Assembly (NCBI RefSeq): GCF_013522725.1
Contig: NZ_JAAMRF010000016.1
Span: 1 to 37,480 of the forward strand
Direction of reading: 5' to 3'
DNA length: 37,480 bases
Source: Stutzerimonas azotifigens
GTDB taxonomy: Bacteria; Pseudomonadota; Gammaproteobacteria; Pseudomonadales; Pseudomonadaceae
Made by a program: the position numbers and the translations under genes. Positions 1 to 7,748 of this stretch are shown here, in pieces. Each line of letters opens with the position of its first letter. The first letter of the stretch is position 1. The notes under the pieces were generated by a model, which saw only the letters and a list, made by a program, of their open reading frames with translations, ran no database searches and had not been told where the DNA came from.

Positions 1-113
1 TGTTTTACAACCGGCAGCGACGGCATTCATATCTGGCGTACATGACGCCATTCGAATTTGAAAGCCTACACGCTGTCTCTTAGGCCGGTGTCCGTGAAAC
101 CGGGGGTAGTTCA
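1..113 (+). mobile_element. Right end of an IS3-family insertion sequence
   Basis: The transposase stop at 81-83 is followed by TGTCCGTGAAACCGGGGGTA and then GTTCA ending at 113. IS3-family ends are imperfect 20-40 bp repeats that finish in CA, and the GAAACCGGGG core recalls the IS51/IS407 side of the family. The left end and any target duplication lie outside the window, so the boundary at 113 is inferred from the CA end. Confidence 0.6.
3..83 (+). CDS. IS3-family transposase (OrfB), C-terminal end only
   Basis: The reading frame is open from the window edge and gives a short tail containing FYNRQRRHS, then YMTPFEFESLHAVS, then TAG at 81-83. The pattern of FYN.xRRHS followed by a (T/S)PxEFE block is the usual end of the DDE integrase domain in IS3-family OrfB proteins. 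The catalytic residues lie outside the window, so activity cannot be judged. A terminal repeat follows about 30 bases later, as expected for an IS3 element. I am sure of the family but not of the IS subgroup. Confidence 0.8.
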   Translation, partial: FYNRQRRHSYLAYMTPFEFESLHAVS

Positions 114-252
114 ATCTGTCCCCTTTTCTCTCCAATGAAAGTGTCGCCCAGGCGATCATGAAACAAACTGTTTTTGTTTATATTTAACTTAAGTAATGCT
201 CACGTTTCGGCCATTCCTGCACGAACGGACCGATCAGCGGCAAATCCTCACA

Positions 253-280
253 TTGACATATCGGAAAATGTCGATATTAT
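253..280 (+). promoter_or_regulatory. Promoter with embedded ArsR operator
   Basis: TTGACA at 253-258 and TATTAT at 275-280 form a sigma-70-like promoter with a 16-bp spacer. The spacer is almost filled by ATATCGG-N6-TCGATAT (258-277), a near-perfect inverted repeat that recurs at 605-624 and, degenerate, at 698-717. A repressor bound here would block RNA polymerase, so negative autoregulation of the ArsR gene is likely. The -10 ends only six bases before the ATG. Confidence 0.7.
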
Positions 281-286
281 CGATCC

Positions 287-589
287 ATGGAATTACTCAA
301 CGTATTCAAAGCCCTCTCAAACCCAACGCGCCTCCAAATCCTCAAGGGGTTGAAGGATCCGGTGAAGAACTTCCCTCCTCAGGATGAAGGGGATGTTCAT
401 ACAGTGGGTGTTTGCGTCAGCAGTATCCAGGAAGGTGTCGGCCTGTCGCAGTCGACGGTGTCCGATTACCTTGCGACGCTGCAACGAGTGGGTCTGGTCG
501 AAGTCCGTCGTATCGGGCAGTGGACCTACTACAAGCGCAATGAAGCAAACATCAGCGCGCTTGCCGAGATCATTGGCAAGGAGCTGTAA
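287..589 (+). CDS. ArsR-family winged-helix repressor
   Basis: A 100-residue protein of typical ArsR/SmtB length. It starts with the family opening MELLNVFKALSNPTRLQIL and has a recognition-helix region near residues 52-70 (LSQSTVSDYLATLQRVGLV) and a wing with GQWTYYKRNE near 77-87. The single Cys at about residue 43 leaves no obvious CxC metal site, so it may sense redox state or an organic compound instead of a metal. The start lies almost on the predicted transcription start and has no Shine-Dalgarno sequence, so the mRNA may be leaderless. The same operator recurs before the downstream oxidoreductase gene, so this protein probably controls itself and that operon. Confidence 0.85.
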   Translation: MELLNVFKALSNPTRLQILKGLKDPVKNFPPQDEGDVHTVGVCVSSIQEGVGLSQSTVSDYLATLQRVGLVEVRRIGQWTYYKRNEANISALAEIIGKEL

Positions 590-604
590 TTTTTTCACCT
601 CCAT

Positions 605-624
605 ATATCGGCAAATTCCGATAT
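605..624 (+). promoter_or_regulatory. Perfect ArsR-type operator ATATCGG-N6-CCGATAT
   Basis: Seven-base arms (605-611 and 618-624) form a perfect inverted repeat with a 6-base centre, matching the operator at 258-277. It begins 16 bases after the ArsR stop codon. About 47 bases downstream is an ATG followed after one codon by TGA (652-660), laid out like the leader of the real downstream gene. Confidence 0.65.
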
Positions 625-697
625 CCCTATTTACCGAAGCGAGAATTCACCATGCATTGAAACCATAGGAAAGCTCCGCAAATTTTTCGGATTCATT

Positions 698-717
698 ATA
701 TCGAAAAATCCCTATAT
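698..717 (+). promoter_or_regulatory. Degenerate third ArsR-type operator before the oxidoreductase
   Basis: ATATCGA-N6-CCTATAT keeps the outer ATAT arms and the left CG of the other two copies. A possible -10 (TATATT, 713-718) overlaps its right arm. The operator start to ATG distance is 46 bases, nearly the same as in the preceding copy (47). It probably places the oxidoreductase under the upstream ArsR. Confidence 0.5.
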
Positions 718-743
718 TCCTTTTTCCGAAACGAGGTTCCATC

Positions 744-1733
744 ATGAAAGCGCTGATACTCAAATCATTTGGCGGCCCGGAGTCGTTCGAGTTGCGTGAC
801 GTCCCCAAGCCAGTGCCGCACGCGGGACAAGTGCTGGTGCGGGTGCACGCGACCGCCATCAATCCGTTGGATTTTCAGGTCCGCCGTGGGGATTACTCCG
901 ATCTGGTGCCATTGCCGGCCATCACCGGGCATGACGTGTCCGGCGTTGTCGAAGCGGTCGGGCCGGGTGTGACGAGCTTCGTGCCAGGCGACGAAGTCTG
1001 GTACACCCCTCAAATTTTCGACGGGCCCGGAAGCTACGCCGAGTACCATGTGGCTGCCGAAGGCATTATCGGGAAAAAGCCTCCAACGTTGAGCCATCTC
1101 GAGGCGGCCAGCCTGACACTAGTGGGCGGGACGGCGTGGGAAGCACTGGTCGTGCGTGCGGCGCTCAGCGTGGGAGAAAGCATCCTGGTGCACGGCGGCG
1201 CGGGAGGCGTCGGTCATGTGGCGATCCAGCTGGCAAAAGCCATGGGCGCCAGGGTGTTCACTACCGTGCGCGAAGCAAACCTTGAGTTCGCACGGAGTCT
1301 GGGTGCCGACGTGGTCATCGACTACGAGAAAGAGGATTACGTCGACGTCATCCTGCGGGAAACCGGCGGCCATGGTGTTGATGTGGTGTTCGACACCATC
1401 GGCGGCAATACATTGTCGCGCAGCCCCGACGCGCTCGCACAATTGGGTCGCGTGGTCTCGATCGTCGACATCGCCCAGCCACAGAACCTTCTGCAGGCCT
1501 GGGGCAAGAACGCCAGCTACCACTTCGTTTTCACCAGGCAAAACCGCGGCAAACTGGATGAGTTGAGCACCTTGGTAGCCCGCGGACAGCTGCGGCCACA
1601 TGTAGGAGCGGTGTACTCCCTTGCCGACATTCCCCTCGCCCATGCCCTGCTGGAGAGCCCCAACAAGGATCTCCGGGGAAAGATCGCGATTGCAGTCGAG
1701 CCACAGGCTCATCTCGTCAGCGCGAAGGGTTAA
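744..1733 (+). CDS. Zinc-independent quinone oxidoreductase (MDR superfamily)
   Basis: A 329-residue medium-chain dehydrogenase/reductase. The N-terminal GroES-like half includes [15 protein letters not shown] near residues 63-77. The Rossmann half has a nucleotide loop in [21 protein letters not shown] near 148-168. The structural-zinc cysteines of alcohol dehydrogenases are absent, so the protein belongs with quinone reductases and enone reductases that use NAD(P)H. The start has ACGAGG about 10 bases upstream. It is followed after 29 bases by an ABM-domain gene on the same strand. Likely cytoplasmic; the true substrate is unknown. Confidence 0.82.
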   Translation: MKALILKSFGGPESFELRDVPKPVPHAGQVLVRVHATAINPLDFQVRRGDYSDLVPLPAITGHDVSGVVEAVGPGVTSFVPGDEVWYTPQIFDGPGSYAEYHVAAEGIIGKKPPTLSHLEAASLTLVGGTAWEALVVRAALSVGESILVHGGAGGVGHVAIQLAKAMGARVFTTVREANLEFARSLGADVVIDYEKEDYVDVILRETGGHGVDVVFDTIGGNTLSRSPDALAQLGRVVSIVDIAQPQNLLQAWGKNASYHFVFTRQNRGKLDELSTLVARGQLRPHVGAVYSLADIPLAHALLESPNKDLRGKIAIAVEPQAHLVSAKG

Positions 1734-1762
1734 CCGTTGAACTCAAGTTGAGGGAATGCGCC

Positions 1763-2113
1763 ATGATTTACGAAATCGCTGTGCTGCCTGTTCACAAAGA
1801 ACACATTGAAGCGTTCAGAAGTGCCTTCGCCGAAGTCGCTCCGCTGCTCAGCCGTGCGAAGGGGTACGCCGGCCACTTGCTCGCGCAATGTATCGAAACC
1901 CCAGAGCTGTTCAACCTGATAGTGCGGTGGCAATCCCTTGAGGACCACACGCCGGGCTTCGAGGCGAGTGAAGACCATCGGCTGTTCATGGTGGGTTTAG
2001 AGGCCTATTTTTCTGAAGAACCAAAGGTCTACCACATTGAGGGAACACCTTCCTCTGCTGGCGGACAGGGCGATCAGCAAAGCGCCTTTGACATCCTGAT
2101 GCCCGGACCTTAG
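1763..2113 (+). CDS. Antibiotic biosynthesis monooxygenase (ABM)-domain protein
   Basis: A 116-residue protein with the ABM dimeric alpha/beta-barrel pattern: an N-terminal strand (MIYEIAVLPVHKEH), a conserved helix, and RWQSLEDHTPGFEAS near 58-72. ABM proteins include YgiN-type quinol monooxygenases and small stress oxygenases. I prefer ATG 1763 over an in-frame ATG at 1748 because TTGAGGGA lies at a good distance before it. The roughly 25-residue C-terminal tail is longer than the usual domain. Placement directly after a quinone reductase recalls the reductase/quinol-oxygenase pairing of MdaB and YgiN; that role is inference. Confidence 0.75.
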   Translation: MIYEIAVLPVHKEHIEAFRSAFAEVAPLLSRAKGYAGHLLAQCIETPELFNLIVRWQSLEDHTPGFEASEDHRLFMVGLEAYFSEEPKVYHIEGTPSSAGGQGDQQSAFDILMPGP

Positions 2114-2379
2114 GGCTTGCGGCCTTACGAACGAGGCGTTGTGAGCAGCAGGCGATCTTGATCTCGCTATCTGTGGTGGTGAACACCGATCTGACCTGAC
2201 AGCTGCGACTTTCGAGTCTGCGGCTGTCGGGCCGGCTGCTCCCTGCTTTCTGCGCGACCAATCGCCTTTGTCCGCGAGGCCACTGGGACCGCTTCTGGCC
2301 GTTAGCTGCCTCTCTCGGACGACCGCTTCCGACCCAAAGTAGCCATTCATCTTAAGCGGCAAACGGCTAATAGCGGCCC
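2114..2379. other. Gene-free stretch between convergent genes
   Basis: I see no coding sequence. The right half holds degenerate text with GACCGCTT and GGCCGTTAGCTGCC blocks, similar in flavour to 4681-4790 and 7690-7725. Such blocks look like decayed intergenic repeats of pseudomonads. No clear U-tract terminator was found. Confidence 0.35.
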
Positions 2380-3282
2380 TTACGCCACGGCCTTTGGTGC
2401 AAAGAGCGCTTCGGCCATGAAGTCAATGAAGACGCGAAGCTTCGGAGCAAGTTGTTTACTCGATGGCCATAGCAGCCGGAAAGTGCCTTGGTGTGTGACG
2501 TGCGTGTCCAGTACCGATGCCAGCTCACCCCGTTCGATGGCTTGGCGCACCATGAAGTCCGGTAAGCACGCTATGCCCAGGCCAGCGATTGCCACGTCCA
2601 TTAAGGCCTCTGTGGTGTTGCATACCATCGAGGCCGGAACCGCCCATTGCGATACGTCTTCGCCGCGTTTCAACGGCCAAGCTTCGAATTTTCCAGTGGA
2701 GGGAAATTTATGCTGTAAGCAGACGTGGTGCTCTAGGTCAGCGGGAACCGCTGGCGTGCCTCGTCTCGCCAGGTAGGTGGGCGACGCTACAAGCTGAAGG
2801 CGGTAGTTTCCAAGCGGACGCGACATGAGGCGCGAATCGGCCGGTTCGCCGGTACGCATAACGACGTCGAAACCTTCTTCGATCACGTCTACTAGCCGAT
2901 CCGAGAAATCAATATCCAGTTCGATGGCCGAATAGCGGTGCATGAAGGCTGTGAGAGCGGGCATCACCAGCCTTCCGACCAAGGGTAGGCTGATACGCAG
3001 CCGGCCCATCGGCGCTTGCTGGGTTTCCGATAGCTCCCACTCGGCTGCCTGTAATTCGCACAGGATGCGTCTGCAGCGTTCTAGGAACAGCGCACCCTCG
3101 GCGGTCAGCGTGATGCTACGGGTACTGCGATGGAGCAGGCGCACACCAAGCCGCTCCTCTAATCGGGACACGCTTTTCCCCACGGCAGATGAGGAGACCC
3201 CTAGATTTCGCCCAGCTTCTGAAAAACTGCGCGTTTCTGCTGCTTGCACGAAGAATGAGATACCGCTAAGCGAGTCCACCAA
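2380..3282 (-). CDS. LysR-family regulator, divergent from MFS exporter
   Basis: A 300-residue LysR regulator. The N-terminal winged helix (FFVQAAETRSFSEAGRNLG, then SSAVGKSVSRLEERLGVRLL) leads into an effector domain from about residue 90 that contains a DSRLMSRPLG block. This block is typical of the CrgA/AaeR-like subgroup, which often controls divergent transporters or oxidoreductases. The gene points away from the MFS gene, with a nested palindrome at 3298-3340 in the 144-bp gap. The effector is unknown. Confidence 0.85.
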   Translation of the reverse strand: MVDSLSGISFFVQAAETRSFSEAGRNLGVSSSAVGKSVSRLEERLGVRLLHRSTRSITLTAEGALFLERCRRILCELQAAEWELSETQQAPMGRLRISLPLVGRLVMPALTAFMHRYSAIELDIDFSDRLVDVIEEGFDVVMRTGEPADSRLMSRPLGNYRLQLVASPTYLARRGTPAVPADLEHHVCLQHKFPSTGKFEAWPLKRGEDVSQWAVPASMVCNTTEALMDVAIAGLGIACLPDFMVRQAIERGELASVLDTHVTHQGTFRLLWPSSKQLAPKLRVFIDFMAEALFAPKAVA

Positions 3283-3297
3283 AGCCTCATTCCGGAA

Positions 3298-3340
3298 TAT
3301 AAGTCCGATATGTTTGGAACATCAGACATATTATCTTATA
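3298..3340. promoter_or_regulatory. Nested palindrome, probable LysR operator
   Basis: ATATGT (3308-3313) and ACATAT (3326-3331) form a perfect inverted repeat. A second pair, TATAAG (3298-3303) and CTTATA (3335-3340), is centred on nearly the same axis (about 3319). It starts 16 bases upstream of the LysR start codon, in the gap to the divergent MFS gene. The geometry suits a LysR dimer-of-dimers site; the regulator assignment is inference. Confidence 0.55.
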
Positions 3341-3426
3341 TCGTAAACCGCTTCAGTATTCCTGCACATAACCAATCGGCTAAGGCGCGCCTTCTGCGCG
3401 CTTATCGATAAATCGAAGGCAGGGTA

Positions 3427-4623
3427 ATGACAGGTTTAACAGGAACTATCGACAGCAGCGCACAAGCCGCACCGCTTCCCATCAGTTCGCTGCTGGCCCT
3501 GGCGCTGGCAGGCTTCATTACGATCTTAACCGAGGCCTTGCCGGCCGGCTTGTTGCCTCAGATCAGTACCGGCCTGGGGATATCCGAGGCGCTGGCAGGA
3601 CAGCTTGTCACCATCTATGCCCTTGGGTCACTGACGGCGGCGATCCCCTTAACCGCTGCCACGCAGGGCGTCCGCCGCCGCCCGCTGCTGCTGGCAGCCA
3701 TCGCGGGTTTTGTGGTTGCCAATACCGTGACCATGGTTTCCGGGAGCTATGTCGTAACGATGATTGCCCGCTTCCTAGCGGGCGTGTCAGCCGGGCTGCT
3801 CTGGGCACTATTGGCCGGCTATGCGGCACGCATGGTCTCCGATCAACAGAAAGGCCGAGCAATCGCCATCGCGATGGTCGGTACGCCATTAGCGCTGTCG
3901 CTCGGTGTGCCTGCTGGAACACTGCTCGGCAACCTAGTGGGCTGGCGGACATGCTTCGGCATCATGAGCGGCGCAGCATTGGTGCTCATGATATGGGTAC
4001 GGGTCAAGGTTCCGGATTTCCCTGGGCAGACAGCGAACAAAAGATTGTCGCTGACCCATGTCTTCATTTTGCCAGGGGTGCGTCCGGTGCTTTTCGTAGT
4101 GCTCGCATTCGTACTGGCACACAACATCCTCTATACCTACATCGCACCGTTCCTAGCAGAAGCAGGAATGGCCGAGCGGACGGATTTAGTTTTGCTGGTG
4201 TTCGGCGTCGCGTCTCTGATGGGGATCTGGATTATTGGCGCGCTGATTGATCGCCATATACGTACGTTGACTCTTTCGAGCACTACCATGTTCGGCTTGG
4301 CAGCAATGGCGATCGGCGTAGCTGCCGATGCGCCCTCGGTAATTTATATCGCGGTGGCTACTTGGGGCTTAGCTTTTGGGGGCGCGGCAACGCTGTTCCA
4401 AACCGCCATAGCTAAGACCGCTGGAGACGCGGCGGATATCGCTCAGTCAATGCTTGTTACTGCTTGGAACTTGGCCATTGCGGGCGGTGGCATAATCGGC
4501 GGCGTTCTACTAGAACGTCTCGGCGTAGCGGCGTTCTCACCAGCGTTGCTGGTTTTGCTAACAGCAACGCTGGTGACCGTATGGACAGCAAGCCAACATG
4601 CGTTTCCTGTGAGCCAGAGATAA
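3427..4623 (+). CDS. MFS drug/sugar efflux transporter (DHA1, AraJ/YdhP-like)
   Basis: A 398-residue protein with about 12 hydrophobic segments, the usual MFS size. The first segment contains the acidic TM1 motif ITILTEALPAGLLPQI, followed by LGISEALAGQLVTIYALGS. TM4 has RFLAGVSAGLLWALLAGYAARM. These match bacterial drug:H+ antiporters of the DHA1 type. It sits in the inner membrane and would export a small toxic compound. Divergent transcription from a LysR gene with a palindrome between them suggests inducible expression. The upstream GAAGGCAGGGTA serves as ribosome binding site. The substrate cannot be told. Confidence 0.85.
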   Translation: MTGLTGTIDSSAQAAPLPISSLLALALAGFITILTEALPAGLLPQISTGLGISEALAGQLVTIYALGSLTAAIPLTAATQGVRRRPLLLAAIAGFVVANTVTMVSGSYVVTMIARFLAGVSAGLLWALLAGYAARMVSDQQKGRAIAIAMVGTPLALSLGVPAGTLLGNLVGWRTCFGIMSGAALVLMIWVRVKVPDFPGQTANKRLSLTHVFILPGVRPVLFVVLAFVLAHNILYTYIAPFLAEAGMAERTDLVLLVFGVASLMGIWIIGALIDRHIRTLTLSSTTMFGLAAMAIGVAADAPSVIYIAVATWGLAFGGAATLFQTAIAKTAGDAADIAQSMLVTAWNLAIAGGGIIGGVLLERLGVAAFSPALLVLLTATLVTVWTASQHAFPVSQR

Positions 4624-4714
4624 GCAGCGCCTAGGATCAATACTCGCTGCCATTCACTTTTAGCTAGTTCTGACGGTGCCAGTGGCGGCTATTTCCCGGT
4701 TTTGCCTGCCATGA

Positions 4715-4757
4715 CTGGCAGTTATGGTCGTTTGCTGCCCCTCGCGTCAGGCAGCAA
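4715..4757. terminator. Hairpins between convergent genes
   Basis: CTGCC-atgact-GGCAG is followed by a perfect 8-bp stem, TTGCTGCC (4732-4739) with GGCAGCAA (4750-4757). They lie in the 236-bp gap between the convergent MFS and NmrA-like genes. There is no clear U-tract, so this may be a transcript-end structure or a decayed intergenic repeat. Nothing else is visible in the gap. Confidence 0.35.
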
Positions 4758-4859
4758 TTGGCCGTAAGCCGCCGGTTAACCATCTGTCCAATCGACCCCG
4801 GCGGATCCGTCCAGCAGGATCAAAGGCGTTTAGCAATCTCATCTGAGGCGATGCGACGC

Positions 4860-5729
4860 TTAGGCCTCACCAACGGCCTCACGAACGAAGTCCTCGTAGC
4901 TACGCAGCGGTCGTCCCAGTATGGCTTGCAGCCGCTCCACCGCCCCTTCCGTACCTTGCATGCCGTGCATCTGGATGCCGGCCATCATCAAGCGCATGTC
5001 ATAGGCCATCCACGAGGGGCCGAACGAGGCCATTTGTGCTTCGAAGGCAGCCACGTCGTCACCGCCGTAGGTGATCTCGCGGCCCAGGGCGGCACTCCAG
5101 ACCTGCGCCGCCGAGGCGCCGGTCAGCACGTTCGGGCCGACCAGTTCCAGCGTAACCCGTTCGAGCGCGCCGGGGGCGTTATCGCGCCGGAGCAGCTCCG
5201 CGACGGCGATGTCCGCGATGTCGCGCGTGTCGATCATCGAGACGCCTGCCGAGCCAATCGGCATCGGATAGACGCCGTAGTCCTGAATGGCCTGCTGAAC
5301 CATGAACTCGTTCTGCATGAAGTAGGCCGGACGCAAGATGGTCGCGGGGATGTCGAGGCCTTCGATCATGCGCTCGACGGTGTGCTTGCCGGTGAAGTGG
5401 GGCACGTTCGTGTACCTGTCGGCATGGATCACCGAGAGGTAGACCACCCGCTCGATGCCCGCTTCCCGGGCGAGGTTGAGCGTGATGAGGGCCTGGGTCA
5501 CCTCATCGGGCGTGACGGCGTTCAGCAGGAACAGTGTTCGCACCGACGAAAGAGCGGCACGCATGGACGGCACGTCGGTCATGTCTGCGACCACTTCCGT
5601 GACACCTGCGGGAAAGGCCCGCTTACCTGACTGGCGAACGAGGGCCTTGACCTCGGCGCCAGCATTGGCGAGGCCCTGAACGATGAGTGAACCGATCGTG
5701 CCCGTGGCACCAGTAACAAGAATGCTCAT
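4860..5729 (-). CDS. NmrA-like NAD(P)-binding protein (atypical SDR, QorB-type)
   Basis: A 289-residue atypical short-chain dehydrogenase. The N-terminus SILVTGATGTIGSLIVQGL carries the TGxxGxxG nucleotide motif, followed by VKALVRQSGK as in NmrA/QorB proteins. No Tyr-x3-Lys active-site pair is obvious, so it is either a weak NAD(P)H:quinone reductase or a redox sensor. The start has GGGAGC seven bases upstream. It lies 35 bases behind a zinc-independent quinone oxidoreductase gene and is probably co-transcribed with it under the divergent LysR. Confidence 0.8.
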   Translation of the reverse strand: MSILVTGATGTIGSLIVQGLANAGAEVKALVRQSGKRAFPAGVTEVVADMTDVPSMRAALSSVRTLFLLNAVTPDEVTQALITLNLAREAGIERVVYLSVIHADRYTNVPHFTGKHTVERMIEGLDIPATILRPAYFMQNEFMVQQAIQDYGVYPMPIGSAGVSMIDTRDIADIAVAELLRRDNAPGALERVTLELVGPNVLTGASAAQVWSAALGREITYGGDDVAAFEAQMASFGPSWMAYDMRLMMAGIQMHGMQGTEGAVERLQAILGRPLRSYEDFVREAVGEA

Positions 5730-5764
5730 GTGAAGCTCCCGTGTTGGATGGAGGTAAAGGTGGG

Positions 5765-6700
5765 TTAGCGCGAGAAGTCCGCCACGACCTTGCCGGCTCG
5801 CGAGGCGATGCGATTGCGTTCAATGGCCAGAGGAATGTCGGCAAAGCCGAACACCTCGCTTACCCGAGATTTCAGTGCGCCCCGTGCGACGTCAGACGCC
5901 AGGGTTTCCAGTAGCGCGGCGTCCGGCTTGTTCATGAACCACAGGCCACGGCGCCCTGCCGGCGTACGGGCCAGGATGTCCGGTGACGAGGTACCGACGA
6001 TGACGCCGTTCGGCGCCAGCACCTGCCATGAGCGATCGAGTACTTCACCCCCGACATAGTCGAGCACCAGGTCGATATCCCGGGCGACGTCCTCGAACCG
6101 TTGCGCCTGGTAGTCGATGACATGGTCGGCGCCCAGGCTGCGAACGTAGTCGAGATGGGCGGCGGCCGCCGTTGCGAACACTTCGGCGCCCGCCTGCTTG
6201 GCGAACTGCACGGCATAGCCGCCCAGGCCACCGGCCGCACCCTGGATCAGAATTCGCTGCCCCTGACGGATCGGCCCCGCATGGTGGAGGCTCTGCCAAG
6301 CCGCCACGGTTGCCACCGGGAGCGCGCCAGCCTGGACGTCATCCAGCGCGTCCGGCGTGCGGGCCAGGTTCGCCTCATTGACTGCGACGAACTCGGCATA
6401 GGCGCCGAGCCCGCCCAACGGGCCCATGACGCGATCGCCGACACGGAAGCGGGAGACTTCGCTGCCGACGGCCTCGACGACGCCAGCAAATTCGATGCCC
6501 AACACAGCCGGCAGTTGCAGCGGGAACGCGTCTCGCACATAGCCCTCCCGGACTTTCCAGTCGAGGGCGTTCACGCCCGCGGCGCGAACCCGGACCAGGA
6601 CCTGGCCCTGTGCCGCTTCTGGCTTGGCGACCTCGGTTACCTCGACGGCATTGGCGCCGCCGTAGGTCCGGATCAATACAGCGCGTTGAATAGTGCTCAT
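5765..6700 (-). CDS. NAD(P)H quinone oxidoreductase, zinc-independent MDR
   Basis: A 311-residue MDR protein starting MSTIQRAVLIRTYGG. ATG 6700 is chosen over 6754 because GAGGAA lies just upstream. The catalytic half has GVNALDWKVREGYV and GIEFAGVVEAVGSEV. The Rossmann half has IQGAAGGLGGYAVQFAKQAGA near residues 138-157. No zinc ligands are seen. It is the first gene of a two-gene minus-strand operon with the NmrA-like gene and faces a LysR gene across about 100 bases. It likely reduces quinones or enones with NADPH. It is a paralogue of the enzyme at 744-1733. Confidence 0.82.
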   Translation of the reverse strand: MSTIQRAVLIRTYGGANAVEVTEVAKPEAAQGQVLVRVRAAGVNALDWKVREGYVRDAFPLQLPAVLGIEFAGVVEAVGSEVSRFRVGDRVMGPLGGLGAYAEFVAVNEANLARTPDALDDVQAGALPVATVAAWQSLHHAGPIRQGQRILIQGAAGGLGGYAVQFAKQAGAEVFATAAAAHLDYVRSLGADHVIDYQAQRFEDVARDIDLVLDYVGGEVLDRSWQVLAPNGVIVGTSSPDILARTPAGRRGLWFMNKPDAALLETLASDVARGALKSRVSEVFGFADIPLAIERNRIASRAGKVVADFSR

Positions 6701-6803
6701 GGGTGGTTCCTCTATCGGTCTGTGGGTGAACAAACGATATGTCGTTGCATCCATAAAACGCAGACCACAAACTGGATATACCTCGTTTCAAAAATGGAAC
6801 ACC

Positions 6804-7679
6804 ATGGATATCAACGCGCTGGTCGACTTCGCACTCGTGGCAACGAACGGAGGGCTGGGAAAGGCGAGCCGGGCGAGCGGCAGGTCGAAGGCGACCTTGT
6901 CGCGCCGCATCGCCGACCTCGAGGATCAACTCGGCGTGCGCCTGATCGAGCGCAGTGCCCGTGGGCTGAAGCTCACCGAAGCCGGTGAGCTGTTGATGGC
7001 TCGAACCGAAGGCCCGATGAACGAGGTGGCCGAAGCCATGACGGCGGCCCGAGAGGGCCTGTCCATACCACGCGGGCATCTGCGTGTGGCTTCCCCGGTG
7101 CTGTTCGCGCAGCTCGCGATGGGGCGGATTGGCGCCGAGTTCTGCGCGGCCTACCCGGAGATCACGCTCGAGGTGGTGGCGGAGGACCGCGTGGTCGACC
7201 TCGTCGAGGAACAGTACGACGTCGCCATTCGGGTCAACCCAAGCCCGGACAGCGGCCTGGTCGGCCGCTGCTTCGCCAAGGACCGGATGGTGGTCGTAGC
7301 GGCGCCGTCCATACCTGCCCCGCCCCCCGGCGCGGTCAGGCAGGTTCCGGCCATCGTGTTTTCGACCTTCCAACCTACCCATTGGAACCTCGACGAAGGG
7401 CGCCTGGTGCTGGAGCCCGTCCCGAGGCTGCGGTTCTCCTCATTCCTGACGATTCGCGACGCGGCTATTGCCGGCGGCGGCGCCGCCCTCATTCCGCAGT
7501 CCATCGCCTGGAACCCACTGGCCCGTGGTGAGCTGGTCCAGTGGGGCATGGTGTCGGGCGTGGACGCTTCGCTCTGGGTCCTGCACACCTCGAGGCGCCT
7601 CGCTGCGCCGAAGGTTCGGGCGTTCGTCGAATTCATTTGCTGCCACTACCCGGACGCGTCGTTGGTGCTGACGGGATAA
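6804..7679 (+). CDS. LysR-family regulator of the quinone oxidoreductase operon
   Basis: A 291-residue LysR protein with an N-terminal helix-turn-helix (ASRASGRSKATLSRRIADLE, about residues 22-41) and an effector domain containing EQYDVAIRVNPSPDSGLVGR. I chose ATG 6804, which starts MDINALVDFALVATNGG, the normal family opening. The longer open frame to 6693 overlaps the divergent oxidoreductase start and adds residues unlike the family. The divergent layout suggests control of the 6700-4860 operon. Confidence 0.82.
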   Translation: MDINALVDFALVATNGGLGKASRASGRSKATLSRRIADLEDQLGVRLIERSARGLKLTEAGELLMARTEGPMNEVAEAMTAAREGLSIPRGHLRVASPVLFAQLAMGRIGAEFCAAYPEITLEVVAEDRVVDLVEEQYDVAIRVNPSPDSGLVGRCFAKDRMVVVAAPSIPAPPPGAVRQVPAIVFSTFQPTHWNLDEGRLVLEPVPRLRFSSFLTIRDAAIAGGGAALIPQSIAWNPLARGELVQWGMVSGVDASLWVLHTSRRLAAPKVRAFVEFICCHYPDASLVLTG

Positions 7680-7748
7680 TGTAAAGAGTCATGGTCGCTT
7701 CTGACCGATCAGAGTTATCGGTGAGTGACTCAGCGGATCGCTAGTAGG

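Noticed and set aside
196..387. 63-residue frame overlapping the ArsR start
   Set aside because: Different frame running into the ArsR gene with no ribosome binding site and no recognisable domain; the promoter and operator lie inside it.
4758..5630. 290-residue plus-strand frame opposite the NmrA-like gene
   Set aside because: Shadow of the opposite strand in GC-rich DNA; His/Arg/Gly-rich with no known fold.
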